Source of the DNA: Novosphingobium rosa NBRC 15208
Lineage (GTDB): Bacteria; Pseudomonadota; Alphaproteobacteria; Sphingomonadales; Sphingomonadaceae
Assembly: GCF_001598555.1 (NCBI RefSeq)
Contig: NZ_BCZE01000026.1
Location: forward strand, 1 to 64,000
Reading direction: 5' to 3'
Length of the DNA stretch: 64,000 bases
Below, one piece after another: positions 33,028 through 40,450 of the stretch. The notes under the pieces were generated by a model. The model searched no databases, was not told where the DNA came from, and saw nothing but the letters and a program-made list of their open reading frames with translations. How positions within the stretch are numbered: the stretch's first letter is position 1; each line of letters begins with the position of its first letter. A program made the translations under genes and the position numbers.

Positions 33028-34167
33028 ATGCCTCACGCTGACTCGCCGTCGGCGCGCCTTGCCACGCGCCTGGCCTTCCTTGCCGCCGGTTTCGGCATTG
33101 CCTGCTGGGCGCCCCTCGTGCCCTTTGCGCAGCAGCGGCTGGCCGTCGACGCCGGCATGCTTGGCATGTTGTTGCTGTGTCTGGGCATCGGCTCCGTCGC
33201 GGCCATGATGGCCGTAGGCACGCTCAGCGCGCAATATGGCCCCCGCTTGATCATTCTGGCCAGCGGATTGGGCCTGGCGGGTTTTCTCCCTCTGCTTGCC
33301 GTGGCCGGCACGCCCGCCCTGCTGGGCACTGCGCTTCTGCTTTTCGGCGCTTGCCTGGGCTCTCTCGATGTCGCCATGAACATCCATGCCGTCGAGGTGG
33401 AGCGTGCCGGCAGCCGCCCGTTGATGTCGGGCTTCCATGCCCTGTTCAGCATCGGCGGCTTTGCCGGTTCGGCCATGATGACCTTGCTGCTCTCCCTTGG
33501 CACCGGCCCCCTGCGCAGCGCCATGCTCGGTTCCGTGCTGATCGTGGTCTCCATCACCCTTGCCACCCCCCGCCTGCTGCGCTTCAAAGCAGCCGAGGGT
33601 GAGCCGCATATCTCCATGCCGCGCGGAATCGTGCTGGTGCTGGCAACGCTTGCGGCGATCACCTTTCTGGCCGAAGGCGCGCTGCTCGACTGGAGCGCTT
33701 TGCTCATCACCGGAAAGGGCCTTGTGAGCGTGCAGCAAGGCGGGCTCGGCTATATGCTGTTCGCCATCGCCATGACCGCGGGCCGCCTGACGGGCGATGC
33801 CATGACCGCCCGCATCGGAGACCGCGCCGCTGTGCGTTGGGGCGGCATGGTGGCGGTCGGCGGGTTTCTGATGCTGCTCCTTGCGCCGATCGCAGCCGTG
33901 GCCCTGGCGGGCTTCATTCTGATCGGCCTTGGCGCGGCGAACATCGTGCCGGTGCTGTTCCGTCAAGCCGGCGCGCAAACCGTCATGCCCGCCAATCTGG
34001 CGATCGCGGCGCTGGCGACGACGGGCTATGCGGGCGTTCTCGTGGGGCCCGCGGCCATCGGCTTCGTGGCCAAGGGCATTGGCCTGACGGCGTCCTTCTG
34101 GATGCTGGCCGGGCTGCTCTGCCTTGTCCCGCTCAGCGCTGCCATCGCGACACCGCAGCAAACATGA
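33028..34167 (+). CDS. MFS transporter (YbjJ-like)
   Basis: A 379-residue 12-helix MFS protein. It resembles the YbjJ/fucose-permease-like group (FGIACWAPLVPFAQQRLAVD, and FGACLGSLDVAMNIHAVEVE in the fourth helix region, GFHALFSIGGFAGSAMMTLL). The start at 33028 has CGGAGA about nine bases upstream. It follows the DeoR gene by 34 bp in the same direction. The E. coli ybjJ product is also encoded next to a phosphatase. Here the DeoR/phosphatase/MFS set probably handles or expels a phosphorylated-sugar-derived compound. Direction of transport is not determinable. Confidence 0.88.
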   Translation: MPHADSPSARLATRLAFLAAGFGIACWAPLVPFAQQRLAVDAGMLGMLLLCLGIGSVAAMMAVGTLSAQYGPRLIILASGLGLAGFLPLLAVAGTPALLGTALLLFGACLGSLDVAMNIHAVEVERAGSRPLMSGFHALFSIGGFAGSAMMTLLLSLGTGPLRSAMLGSVLIVVSITLATPRLLRFKAAEGEPHISMPRGIVLVLATLAAITFLAEGALLDWSALLITGKGLVSVQQGGLGYMLFAIAMTAGRLTGDAMTARIGDRAAVRWGGMVAVGGFLMLLLAPIAAVALAGFILIGLGAANIVPVLFRQAGAQTVMPANLAIAALATTGYAGVLVGPAAIGFVAKGIGLTASFWMLAGLLCLVPLSAAIATPQQT

Positions 34168-34405
34168 ATGCGCTGATGTGATGAATATCTGAAGCTTGGC
34201 CGTTTCGCCTCCTTCACACGAATGGCTTAGCTGGTGTGCAGATGGTCGCGGAGCGCAACAGGCTTCACCCAGCCATGCGGCAGCCTCCTGTAACCCGATT
34301 TACACAGATGACGGGCGAAGCAAATCGACGATAGAGCGGGCGGCGTTGCGTGACCGGTTTGACGATCCGCAACAGCCTGTTATGATTTCCTGGTCAGGAA
34401 GAGAA

Positions 34406-34795
34406 ATGAGAAAAATCAGACGACTCGGCGACGGATATGAACCCTACGTCGATGAGCTTGACGGTAAACTGATCTACTCGCTTCCAGTCGATTCTGGTTT
34501 TCTCAGCTTCAGCTTCTCTTTCGAAATCTCAACGGATGACCTTTCCGTCCTTGAAACCGTCCCATATCGCCGTGCTGTATTGGAAATCGTTGCGCACACC
34601 ATACTTCAGAATTCGACGCTTCCGGGCAGAGAGGAAATTACGCAGCACACGTTCGATGCGATCGTCTCCCAAGTTTTGCACGCTGCACCGGCAGCACTAA
34701 GAAACTATGTCGATACATTTGGTAAAGCTCACAATATCTGCATCGATATTTTTGTAAATCAAGCGATTGCCCGACGCGCTGGCGAAGAGAGTTAG
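34406..34795 (+). CDS. Hypothetical protein, unrecognised
   Basis: A 129-residue cytoplasmic protein without signal or membrane segments. The start at 34406 is chosen for AGGAAGAG just upstream (MRKIRRLGDGYEPYVDELDG); an ATG at 34382 lacks one. The sequence (LIYSLPVDSGFLSFSFSFEI, VLETVPYRRAVLEIVAHTIL, ITQHTFDAIVSQVLHAAPAA) suggests an alpha/beta fold of small immunity-like proteins, but I do not recognise the family. Base and codon use are clearly more AT-rich than in the neighbours, a sign of recent transfer. It stands alone. Confidence 0.6.
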   Translation: MRKIRRLGDGYEPYVDELDGKLIYSLPVDSGFLSFSFSFEISTDDLSVLETVPYRRAVLEIVAHTILQNSTLPGREEITQHTFDAIVSQVLHAAPAALRNYVDTFGKAHNICIDIFVNQAIARRAGEES

Positions 34796-35148
34796 CGCGC
34801 GAAGGCGAGGACAACACCAGTTGAACCGCACCGTATATGCCGGAGGCATCTGTGTCATAGCGCTGTGGTGGCGTGGTCCCTTATGGGCATGCCTCAAAAG
34901 GACCAAGGTGCCCCAAAGCCGGCACATTGCCATCGCCCTGGTCTGATGCTAACTATAAACGGACTAACGGAGCAAAGTGTCGTGATCCTCTAAAACAAGC
35001 GTCTGCGCATATTGACCAGCTCTGAAGCGGTTTTCGCGCAAGCCTTGATCATGCGCCTTTCGCATGATGGATCATCTACCAAGTCCGGCCTGAAGACCTT
35101 CTGGTGATAAAGGCAATGTGGGCCGGGCACAGACCTGTCAGGTTCTTT
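34796..35148. other. Intergenic region, no gene seen
   Basis: About 350 bp between the orphan gene and the methyltransferase. Short frames on both strands lack ribosome sites and coding character. No repeat or strong hairpin noted. Confidence 0.5.
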
Positions 35149-35949
35149 ATGAAACATTCTCTCTCCACGGCTCATGACATCCATACCCATAATCAGGCCG
35201 CTTGGGACCGATTGGCCAAGCATGATTGCGAATGGTCGCGCCCTGTCTCCCCTGCGATCATCGCGGCAGCGCGATCCGGCCTGTGGTCGGTCCAGTTGAC
35301 GCCAAACGATCTTCCCCGCCACTGGCTTGGCGATGTCCGAGGCAGGAAAATTCTCTGCCTTGCCTCGGCGGGAGGGCAACAGGCGCCTGTTCTGGCCGCC
35401 GCCGGTGCGCAAGTCACCGTCTTCGACACATCGCACCATCAGCTTGAACATGACAGGCAAGTGGCAGCCCGGGATGGGCTGTCGTTGGTGACGGTGCAGG
35501 GCGACATGGCTGATCTTTCGGCGTTCGATGACGCATGTTTCGACATCGTCTTTCACCCGATCTCGAACCATTATGCGCCCGATGTCCGCCCCGTCTGGCG
35601 TGAATGTTTCCGTGTCCTGCGCCCGGGAGGCCGGCTGCTGGCTAGCTTCTACAATCCTATCATCTTTGTTGGTGACCGCTCGCCGGATCTTCAGGCGCAA
35701 GGTCTCATTCGACCGCTGTATGCCATCCCCTATGCCGATACGGTAGATCTGGAACCGACAGCTCTGGCGGCCAAGGTCGAACGCGGCGAGGCACTGGTGT
35801 TTGGCCACAGCCTCACCGACCTCATCGCCGGTCAGATCGACGTCGGCTTTCAGATCGCTGGTTTTCAGGAAGATCAGGCGCTGACCCCGCGTTTCCTAAT
35901 TGACCGCTACATACCAACTTTTATCGCAACACTGGCACTCAAAGCATAA
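35149..35949 (+). CDS. SAM-dependent methyltransferase (class I)
   Basis: A 266-residue Rossmann-fold methyltransferase. It starts MKHSLSTAHDIHTHNQAAWD RL. The SAM-binding motif I is ILCLASAGGQQAPVLAAAGA, the acidic end of strand 2 is in VTVFDTSHHQLEHDRQ, motif II-III lies around VQGDMADLSAFDDACFDIVF, and the post-motif FRVLRPGGRLLASFYNP is diagnostic. It resembles the ubiquinone/menaquinone-type small-molecule methyltransferase superfamily. It lies alone between unrelated genes, and its substrate is unknown. The upstream in-frame ATG at 35104 is less likely, as it adds an unconserved extension. Confidence 0.88.
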   Translation: MKHSLSTAHDIHTHNQAAWDRLAKHDCEWSRPVSPAIIAAARSGLWSVQLTPNDLPRHWLGDVRGRKILCLASAGGQQAPVLAAAGAQVTVFDTSHHQLEHDRQVAARDGLSLVTVQGDMADLSAFDDACFDIVFHPISNHYAPDVRPVWRECFRVLRPGGRLLASFYNPIIFVGDRSPDLQAQGLIRPLYAIPYADTVDLEPTALAAKVERGEALVFGHSLTDLIAGQIDVGFQIAGFQEDQALTPRFLIDRYIPTFIATLALKA

Positions 35950-36124
35950 CCAATCGCCGGTGCGGTAAATCCACACCCCGCACCGGCTGAGACCTCCTTC
36001 AATGACAATTGACGGAACCGCGCCGTACAGTTCGTATACATTCGACGATGGTCTTTTATAAGCATACCAAAAAAAGGGCTGCGAACCGTTTCGACGAAAA
36101 AATTGCCATACCGTCTTAAATTAC

Positions 36125-36817
36125 TTATTTTTCAATATCCGTACTGAAATCCGCAGGACTCATTGCATCAGGTAGAGCATTTCCACTGATCACACTCATC
36201 GAATGTCCACTCAGATTCGAGCGACTAAGAATTAAGCTGTGGAACCACAACGGAAATCGTTTCTCAATCCCGGTCGTCACTGGATCTCTCGTGGTTTCCA
36301 CCCGGATTTTTTTGACCCCGATAGCCATCGGATCGATCATTTCCACACTGCCCGGCTCATTGATGTCCCGAAACCGCACCATCAGAGGCCACTTCTCGGG
36401 AGGAATGTCGGCCTTCCGTGATTCATGGCTCAATCTGCCGACGGCGGTGATCCAATCCTTCTGATCAATAGGAGGCCCGCCATTCAGCGCATTTACAGCC
36501 ATATCGCCTAAACCGCCCCCAGCCATGGGCAACTTGAGCAATGCAAACAGAGGCCCATCCGGCAGATCAACCACAGTCGCCTGACCTTTCAGCCCTCCGA
36601 CCATGCCAACCTTGGGCAAGGTTGGATCGAAGTAAGGGGCAGCAGTCACCGCGTAAACTGCAGACCCGCTTTTCACGCCATGCAAGGTTTGCACCTCGAC
36701 CGTCATGCGAAATCGAAACGACCGCTGGAAACCGACCTGGCATCCGCCCAGCATTGCGGCATTCGCCACCAGAACCGCCCCACCAGCGAGACGCCGTAAC
36801 ATTGACCGACGGTTCAT
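36125..36817 (-). CDS. Putative lipoprotein of unknown function
   Basis: A 230-residue protein with an Arg-rich signal peptide and lipobox (MNRRSMLRRLAGGAVLVANA then AAMLGGC at residue 26), so it is probably an envelope lipoprotein. The mature part is beta-rich (FRFRMTVEVQTLHGVKSGSA, GLKGQATVVDLPDGPLFALL, DWITAVGRLSHESRK). Similar proteins of unknown role are common in sphingomonads, by memory. The N-terminal double Arg could fit Tat export. It is isolated, with no operon partner, and its codon use is slightly more AT-rich than usual for the window. Confidence 0.72.
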   Translation of the reverse strand: MNRRSMLRRLAGGAVLVANAAMLGGCQVGFQRSFRFRMTVEVQTLHGVKSGSAVYAVTAAPYFDPTLPKVGMVGGLKGQATVVDLPDGPLFALLKLPMAGGGLGDMAVNALNGGPPIDQKDWITAVGRLSHESRKADIPPEKWPLMVRFRDINEPGSVEMIDPMAIGVKKIRVETTRDPVTTGIEKRFPLWFHSLILSRSNLSGHSMSVISGNALPDAMSPADFSTDIEK

Positions 36818-37206
36818 GTCATACCCTTGCGCAAGGTCATAGCTGCTATACCAATTTCCTTGCTGAATTCTGATGCTCGCGGTCGCTCATGTTATTAGAA
36901 GCCAAATGCACGCCAATCTTCTGCCTGCATGGCATCATGCACCTGCTTGCCGTGAGGAACGAGAACACCTCGACCTTCCTGAAGTCTACATATAAGGGAC
37001 CGAGCCGACACTGCTCTCCGAGGCGGGTGCTATCGGGAAATCCGGGGCGGTTCAGTGCCAAACATCGCGTCCAACGGTCAGCAGGCGCTGACAAACCGGG
37101 CACTCAGGGCCCTCTGACCAGCCCCTCATAAGGTGCCATGCGTTCATAGGCCGTGGTCACCGGTTGAGGCTATTAGGTGGCTGGCCTAGCGGGCCTGCTA
37201 AAGGTT
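36818..37206. other. Intergenic region, no gene seen
   Basis: About 390 bp upstream of the lipoprotein gene. It holds its promoter and short chance frames only. A frame at 36889-37131 (+) has no ribosome site and no coding character. Confidence 0.45.
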
Positions 37207-37490
37207 CAGGGTGTTTGCCACATCCCCTTCACTTTCAGCCATACATCCAAGCTCCTGGCAAAAGCGGTGAGGGAGAATGGCGCGCCGGCCGTGAGGGCAA
37301 CATACATCACGACCATGTCATGACGGGATAGGCTGTCAGGCTGGGGCTCCGAAGCACCACCAACGCGAAAGAAGCGGCTGGAGCAACGCGATCAGATCCG
37401 TTGGGGGGATGACCCGATCGGTGCCCCAGCCGTCGCTGTCGGCCCTCCGCAGCGCAAGGTGATAGCCCGCACATATCCGGAAGGCCGGGC
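37207..37490 (-). pseudogene. Frameshifted gene tail, unrecognised
   Basis: On the reverse strand one frame (about 37485-37370) reads AGYHLALRRADSDGWGTDRV then TDLIALLQPLLSR. An adjacent frame (about 37375-37207) continues EPQPDSLSRHDMVVMYVALT, then AGAPFSLTAFARSLDVWLKV and ends MWQTP-stop. The two read like one protein broken near 37370. I do not recognise the family. It may be the tail of a gene replaced by the MipA gene. Confidence 0.3.
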
Positions 37491-37492
37491 GA

Positions 37493-38275
37493 TCAGAAAC
37501 GGTAGACCATCGAGAGGAAGCCCGAAGGCTGCGTCTTGTGGACCACCAGCGGGCTGCGGCCATCCGCCCCCAGCACCGTGGTCACCACGCCCGAGGCGCT
37601 CAGCACGATATGGTCGGTCAGGCGATAGCTGGCAGTCAGGCTGGCACTGGCATCCTTGAAGCCCGAGCCAGGGGCATAGGTGTTCAGCCCCGAGGCCGCC
37701 GCCTGTATCGTGTCGATGCCGAAATAGCGGTTGTTGAATTTGGCATTGGCCCAGGTCGTGCCCAGAGTGGGGATGACCGTCAGGCGGCGCGTGACAGCGA
37801 CCGGGTAGGACAGGCTGGCATCGGCCACCAGCCCCTTGGTGCCGCCGACAAAGCCCTGCGTGGCGCCAAGCGTGAAGATCACGCCCTGATCGTGGAACGA
37901 GACGAAACCGCGCGCGCCCGCCCCGAAATTGACCGCGCCGATCCCTGCGGGCACATCCTTGGAGCGATAGCCCTGCGTGTAGGTAATGCTCGCCCCCACG
38001 GTGACCAGATCGGTGTCCAGCAGATTGGCGCCCACGCCATCGCGCAGATTGGCGAAGAAGCGGCCCTGCTTGATGTCGACGGCAGGCAGCGGCAGGGCGC
38101 GATACTTATCGCCCCCTTCATAGGCCGGGGCATAAAGCGCGCCCAGGCCAACCACAATATGGTCGCCATTGCGCGGCGCATCGCTTTGCGCAGCGGCATC
38201 GACATCCTGCGCCCGCGCCTGAGGCACGGTGAGCAGGGCCAAGGTGGCGCAGGTGATGGTGGTGAAAATCTTCAT
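37493..38275 (-). CDS. MipA/OmpV-family outer-membrane protein
   Basis: A 260-residue outer-membrane beta-barrel of the MipA/OmpV family. The start at 38275 gives a signal peptide (MKIFTTITCATLALLTVPQA, cleavage at ARAQD). The N-terminal GDHIVVGLGALYAPAYEGGD and RALPLPAVDIKQGRFFANLR are the classic family region; the barrel ends SGFLSMVYRF with the terminal Phe. Family members serve as porin-like or scaffolding proteins, and several are induced through sensor kinases or ECF factors by antimicrobials. A small gene lies 90 bp upstream on the same strand, and the ECF sigma factor is divergent beyond it. Confidence 0.9.
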   Translation of the reverse strand: MKIFTTITCATLALLTVPQARAQDVDAAAQSDAPRNGDHIVVGLGALYAPAYEGGDKYRALPLPAVDIKQGRFFANLRDGVGANLLDTDLVTVGASITYTQGYRSKDVPAGIGAVNFGAGARGFVSFHDQGVIFTLGATQGFVGGTKGLVADASLSYPVAVTRRLTVIPTLGTTWANAKFNNRYFGIDTIQAAASGLNTYAPGSGFKDASASLTASYRLTDHIVLSASGVVTTVLGADGRSPLVVHKTQPSGFLSMVYRF

Positions 38276-38365
38276 GCGTTTTCTTTCTGGGGGTTGGGCA
38301 AGCTTCGCCCTCCACCGCAAACGTGGATGGACGTGAGCCTGCAATGAGGAGGAATGGCGGGCCGG

Positions 38366-38692
38366 TCAGGCCTCCGCGTGGCTGTCGGTCAGGCTGCGCG
38401 CTTCAAGGATCTGGCTGTGGTTGAAACCACAACGCAGCAAGGTGATGGCATCCTCCTCGACCGGCTGACCATGGCGCAGCAGAATGACAAAACGGCGCAG
38501 GCCTTCCAGCCGGGGATTGGCCAGTTGCAGGCGCCCGGCCTCAACCGGCCTGACGTGAAACCAGCGACGAGAATGCGGAGCCTGCGCGCTCCACAAGGGA
38601 TCGCGCAGACCCAGCGCCACCACGGTCCGCTCCAGCGGTTCCAGCGATGTTGGGGCAGAGACAGGGGGGAGTTCAGGATCGTCGGGGGGCAT
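38366..38692 (-). CDS. Small hypothetical protein
   Basis: A 108-residue cytoplasmic protein starting at 38692, with AAGGACGAG upstream. Readable parts are MPPDDPELPPVSAPTSLE, LERTVVALGLRDPLWSA and ILLRHGQPVEEDAITLLRCG. Neither domain nor signal peptide is apparent. It precedes the MipA gene by 90 bp on the same strand and is divergent from the ECF sigma factor at 38905. Position suggests a link with the sigma/anti-sigma system or MipA. Family not recognised. Confidence 0.6.
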   Translation of the reverse strand: MPPDDPELPPVSAPTSLEPLERTVVALGLRDPLWSAQAPHSRRWFHVRPVEAGRLQLANPRLEGLRRFVILLRHGQPVEEDAITLLRCGFNHSQILEARSLTDSHAEA

Positions 38693-38904
38693 GAATCTCG
38701 TCCTTTCATGGCTGAGACACCATGGCGGTCTGGAATCCTCACCGGAAATCGTCGCGGCTTGCGATATTTTATACAAACCACTGACAATATATGATTTTAA
38801 ATCAAAAATCCGGGATACTCTCCCATGTTGACGCGGGGCAGAAGGGTTTTATCCTCATGCGTACACGCGCCTGATCCCCTTCCTCGAAACATCACAGTTG
38901 GTCC

Positions 38905-39471
38905 ATGCCCGATAGCGGTCTGTTGCAGACCTTCCTCCCTGCCCGCCCCGAACTGCTGCGCTTCCTGCGGCTGCGCGGCGCCATGCCCGACGAAGCCGAG
39001 GACATTCTGCAAAGCATGGGCCTGAAACTGGCGGAGCAGGAAACCGGACCGGTCGATCAGCCGCGCGCCTATCTCTATCGCATGGCCACCAATGAGTTCC
39101 TGCTGCACCGCAGGGGCGATGCCAGGCGGCGGCGGCGCGACGAGAGCTGGGTCGACGCGCAAAGCGGCTTTATGCGAGAGGTCGATCCGCAGCCCTCGGC
39201 GGAAACCGTGCTGATCGCCAGCCAGCATCTGCATCTGCTGCAGGGCGTGATCACCGCCATGCCCGAACGCACCGCCACGATCTTTCGCCTGTTCCGGCTG
39301 GATGGCGTGCCGCAAAAGACCATCGCCGCCGATCTGGGCATCAGCGTCAGCGCGGTGGAGAAGCATCTGGCACGGGCCTATCTCGACATTCTGCAGGCGC
39401 GCAAAAAATTTGATGAGGAAAGCGGGCCGGCGCGGCATCCTGCTCATGAACAGGGCCATCACCATGACTGA
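38905..39471 (+). CDS. ECF RNA polymerase sigma factor (FecI-like)
   Basis: A 188-residue extracytoplasmic-function sigma factor. Region 2 lies at about residues 15-75 (DEAEDILQSMGLKLAEQ, RAYLYRMATNEFLLHRRGDA) and region 4 at about 110-165 (LLQGVITAMPERTATIFRLF, GISVSAVEKHLARAYLDILQ). It directs transcription of iron- or nutrient-uptake genes when released by its FecR partner. Its last 8 bases overlap the FecR gene, which overlaps the receptor gene, making a compact fecI-fecR-fecA-like operon. The likely target is the receptor promoter or itself. Confidence 0.9.
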   Translation: MPDSGLLQTFLPARPELLRFLRLRGAMPDEAEDILQSMGLKLAEQETGPVDQPRAYLYRMATNEFLLHRRGDARRRRRDESWVDAQSGFMREVDPQPSAETVLIASQHLHLLQGVITAMPERTATIFRLFRLDGVPQKTIAADLGISVSAVEKHLARAYLDILQARKKFDEESGPARHPAHEQGHHHD

Positions 39472-40450
39472 GACCGCATCCGACCTGACCGAAACCGCGC
39501 TGCGCTGGCATATTCGCTTGCGCAATGGCGGCGATGCGGACTGGGATGCCTTCGCCGACTGGCTGGCGCAGAACCCCGACCACGCAGAGGCCTATGCCGA
39601 GGTGGAGGCGATGGATCATGCGCTCGATTCCGCCCTGCCCGATCTGCATTTTCCCGCGCCCCAGCCTGCGGAGCCTCAACCCGTCGCCGCCAATGACGAT
39701 GCCCCTGCCCCCGCGCGACGCTGGCGCTGGGCGGCGGGCGCGGGCGGCGCGCTGGCGGCGGGGCTGGTTCTGGCTTTGGTTGGGGGCCCTTTTGGAGAGC
39801 ATGGCTCCAGCCGCTATCAGATCACCACGGCGCCGGGGGAAAGCCGGACGATCGACCTCGACGCGGGCACGCAGATCACGCTCAATGGCGATACACAGAT
39901 GGTCTTTGACCGCAAGGATGCCCGCTTCGCCCGGCTTGACCATGGCGAGGCCCTGTTCGCCGTGCAGCATGACACGCAGCATCCCTTCACACTGGAGATG
40001 GGGACCAGCCGGATTGTCGATATCGGCACGCTGTTCAATGTGGTGAGCCTGCCCGATCAGACGCGCATCGCGGTGGCCGAAGGCGCCGTCGATTACCGGC
40101 CCGATGGGCAATCGATCCCTCTGCATGCCGGGCAACAGATGCAGGCCGATACCGCGGCAGGCACGGCGCGGGTCTCACCCATCGACCATGACACGGTCGG
40201 CAGCTGGCGGCACCGGCGGCTGAGCTATGATGGCAGCCCGCTCGAACAGGTGGCGCAGGATCTGGGCCGGGTGCTGGGCGCGGCGATCAGGGTGGATGCC
40301 CGGATCGCGCACCGACCGGTCTTCGGCACGATCGATGTGCAGGATATCACACCTGTCCGCATCCCGCTGCTCGCCTCGGCGCTCAATGTCCGGGTGGTGA
40401 AGCAGGGCAAGACATGGATCCTGAAGCCCGCCCATGGTCCCACGCCCTGA
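39464..40450 (+). CDS. FecR-family anti-sigma factor
   Basis: A 328-residue inner-membrane anti-sigma regulator. The start at 39464 overlaps the sigma-factor stop (ATG at 39464, TGA ending 39471); an ATG 18 bases upstream is possible. The N-terminal cytoplasmic domain (ETALRWHIRLRNGGDADWDA) has the DUF4880 signature. One membrane helix lies at about residues 85-105 (GGALAAGLVLALVGG), and a periplasmic FecR domain (YQITTAPGESRTIDLDAGTQ ITLN) follows, with a DUF4974-like end. It relays the receptor's ligand signal to the ECF sigma factor. The stop lies 17 bases inside the receptor gene. Confidence 0.92.
   Translation: MTETASDLTETALRWHIRLRNGGDADWDAFADWLAQNPDHAEAYAEVEAMDHALDSALPDLHFPAPQPAEPQPVAANDDAPAPARRWRWAAGAGGALAAGLVLALVGGPFGEHGSSRYQITTAPGESRTIDLDAGTQITLNGDTQMVFDRKDARFARLDHGEALFAVQHDTQHPFTLEMGTSRIVDIGTLFNVVSLPDQTRIAVAEGAVDYRPDGQSIPLHAGQQMQADTAAGTARVSPIDHDTVGSWRHRRLSYDGSPLEQVAQDLGRVLGAAIRVDARIAHRPVFGTIDVQDITPVRIPLLASALNVRVVKQGKTWILKPAHGPTP

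Noticed and set aside
32926..34161. A 411-codon reverse frame opposite the MFS gene
   Set aside because: Rich in Gln/His/Arg/Gly with no hydrophobic or domain pattern; the + strand MFS reading is clearly the real gene.
36889..37131. An 80-codon + strand frame
   Set aside because: No ribosome site, no coding character, no recognisable motif.
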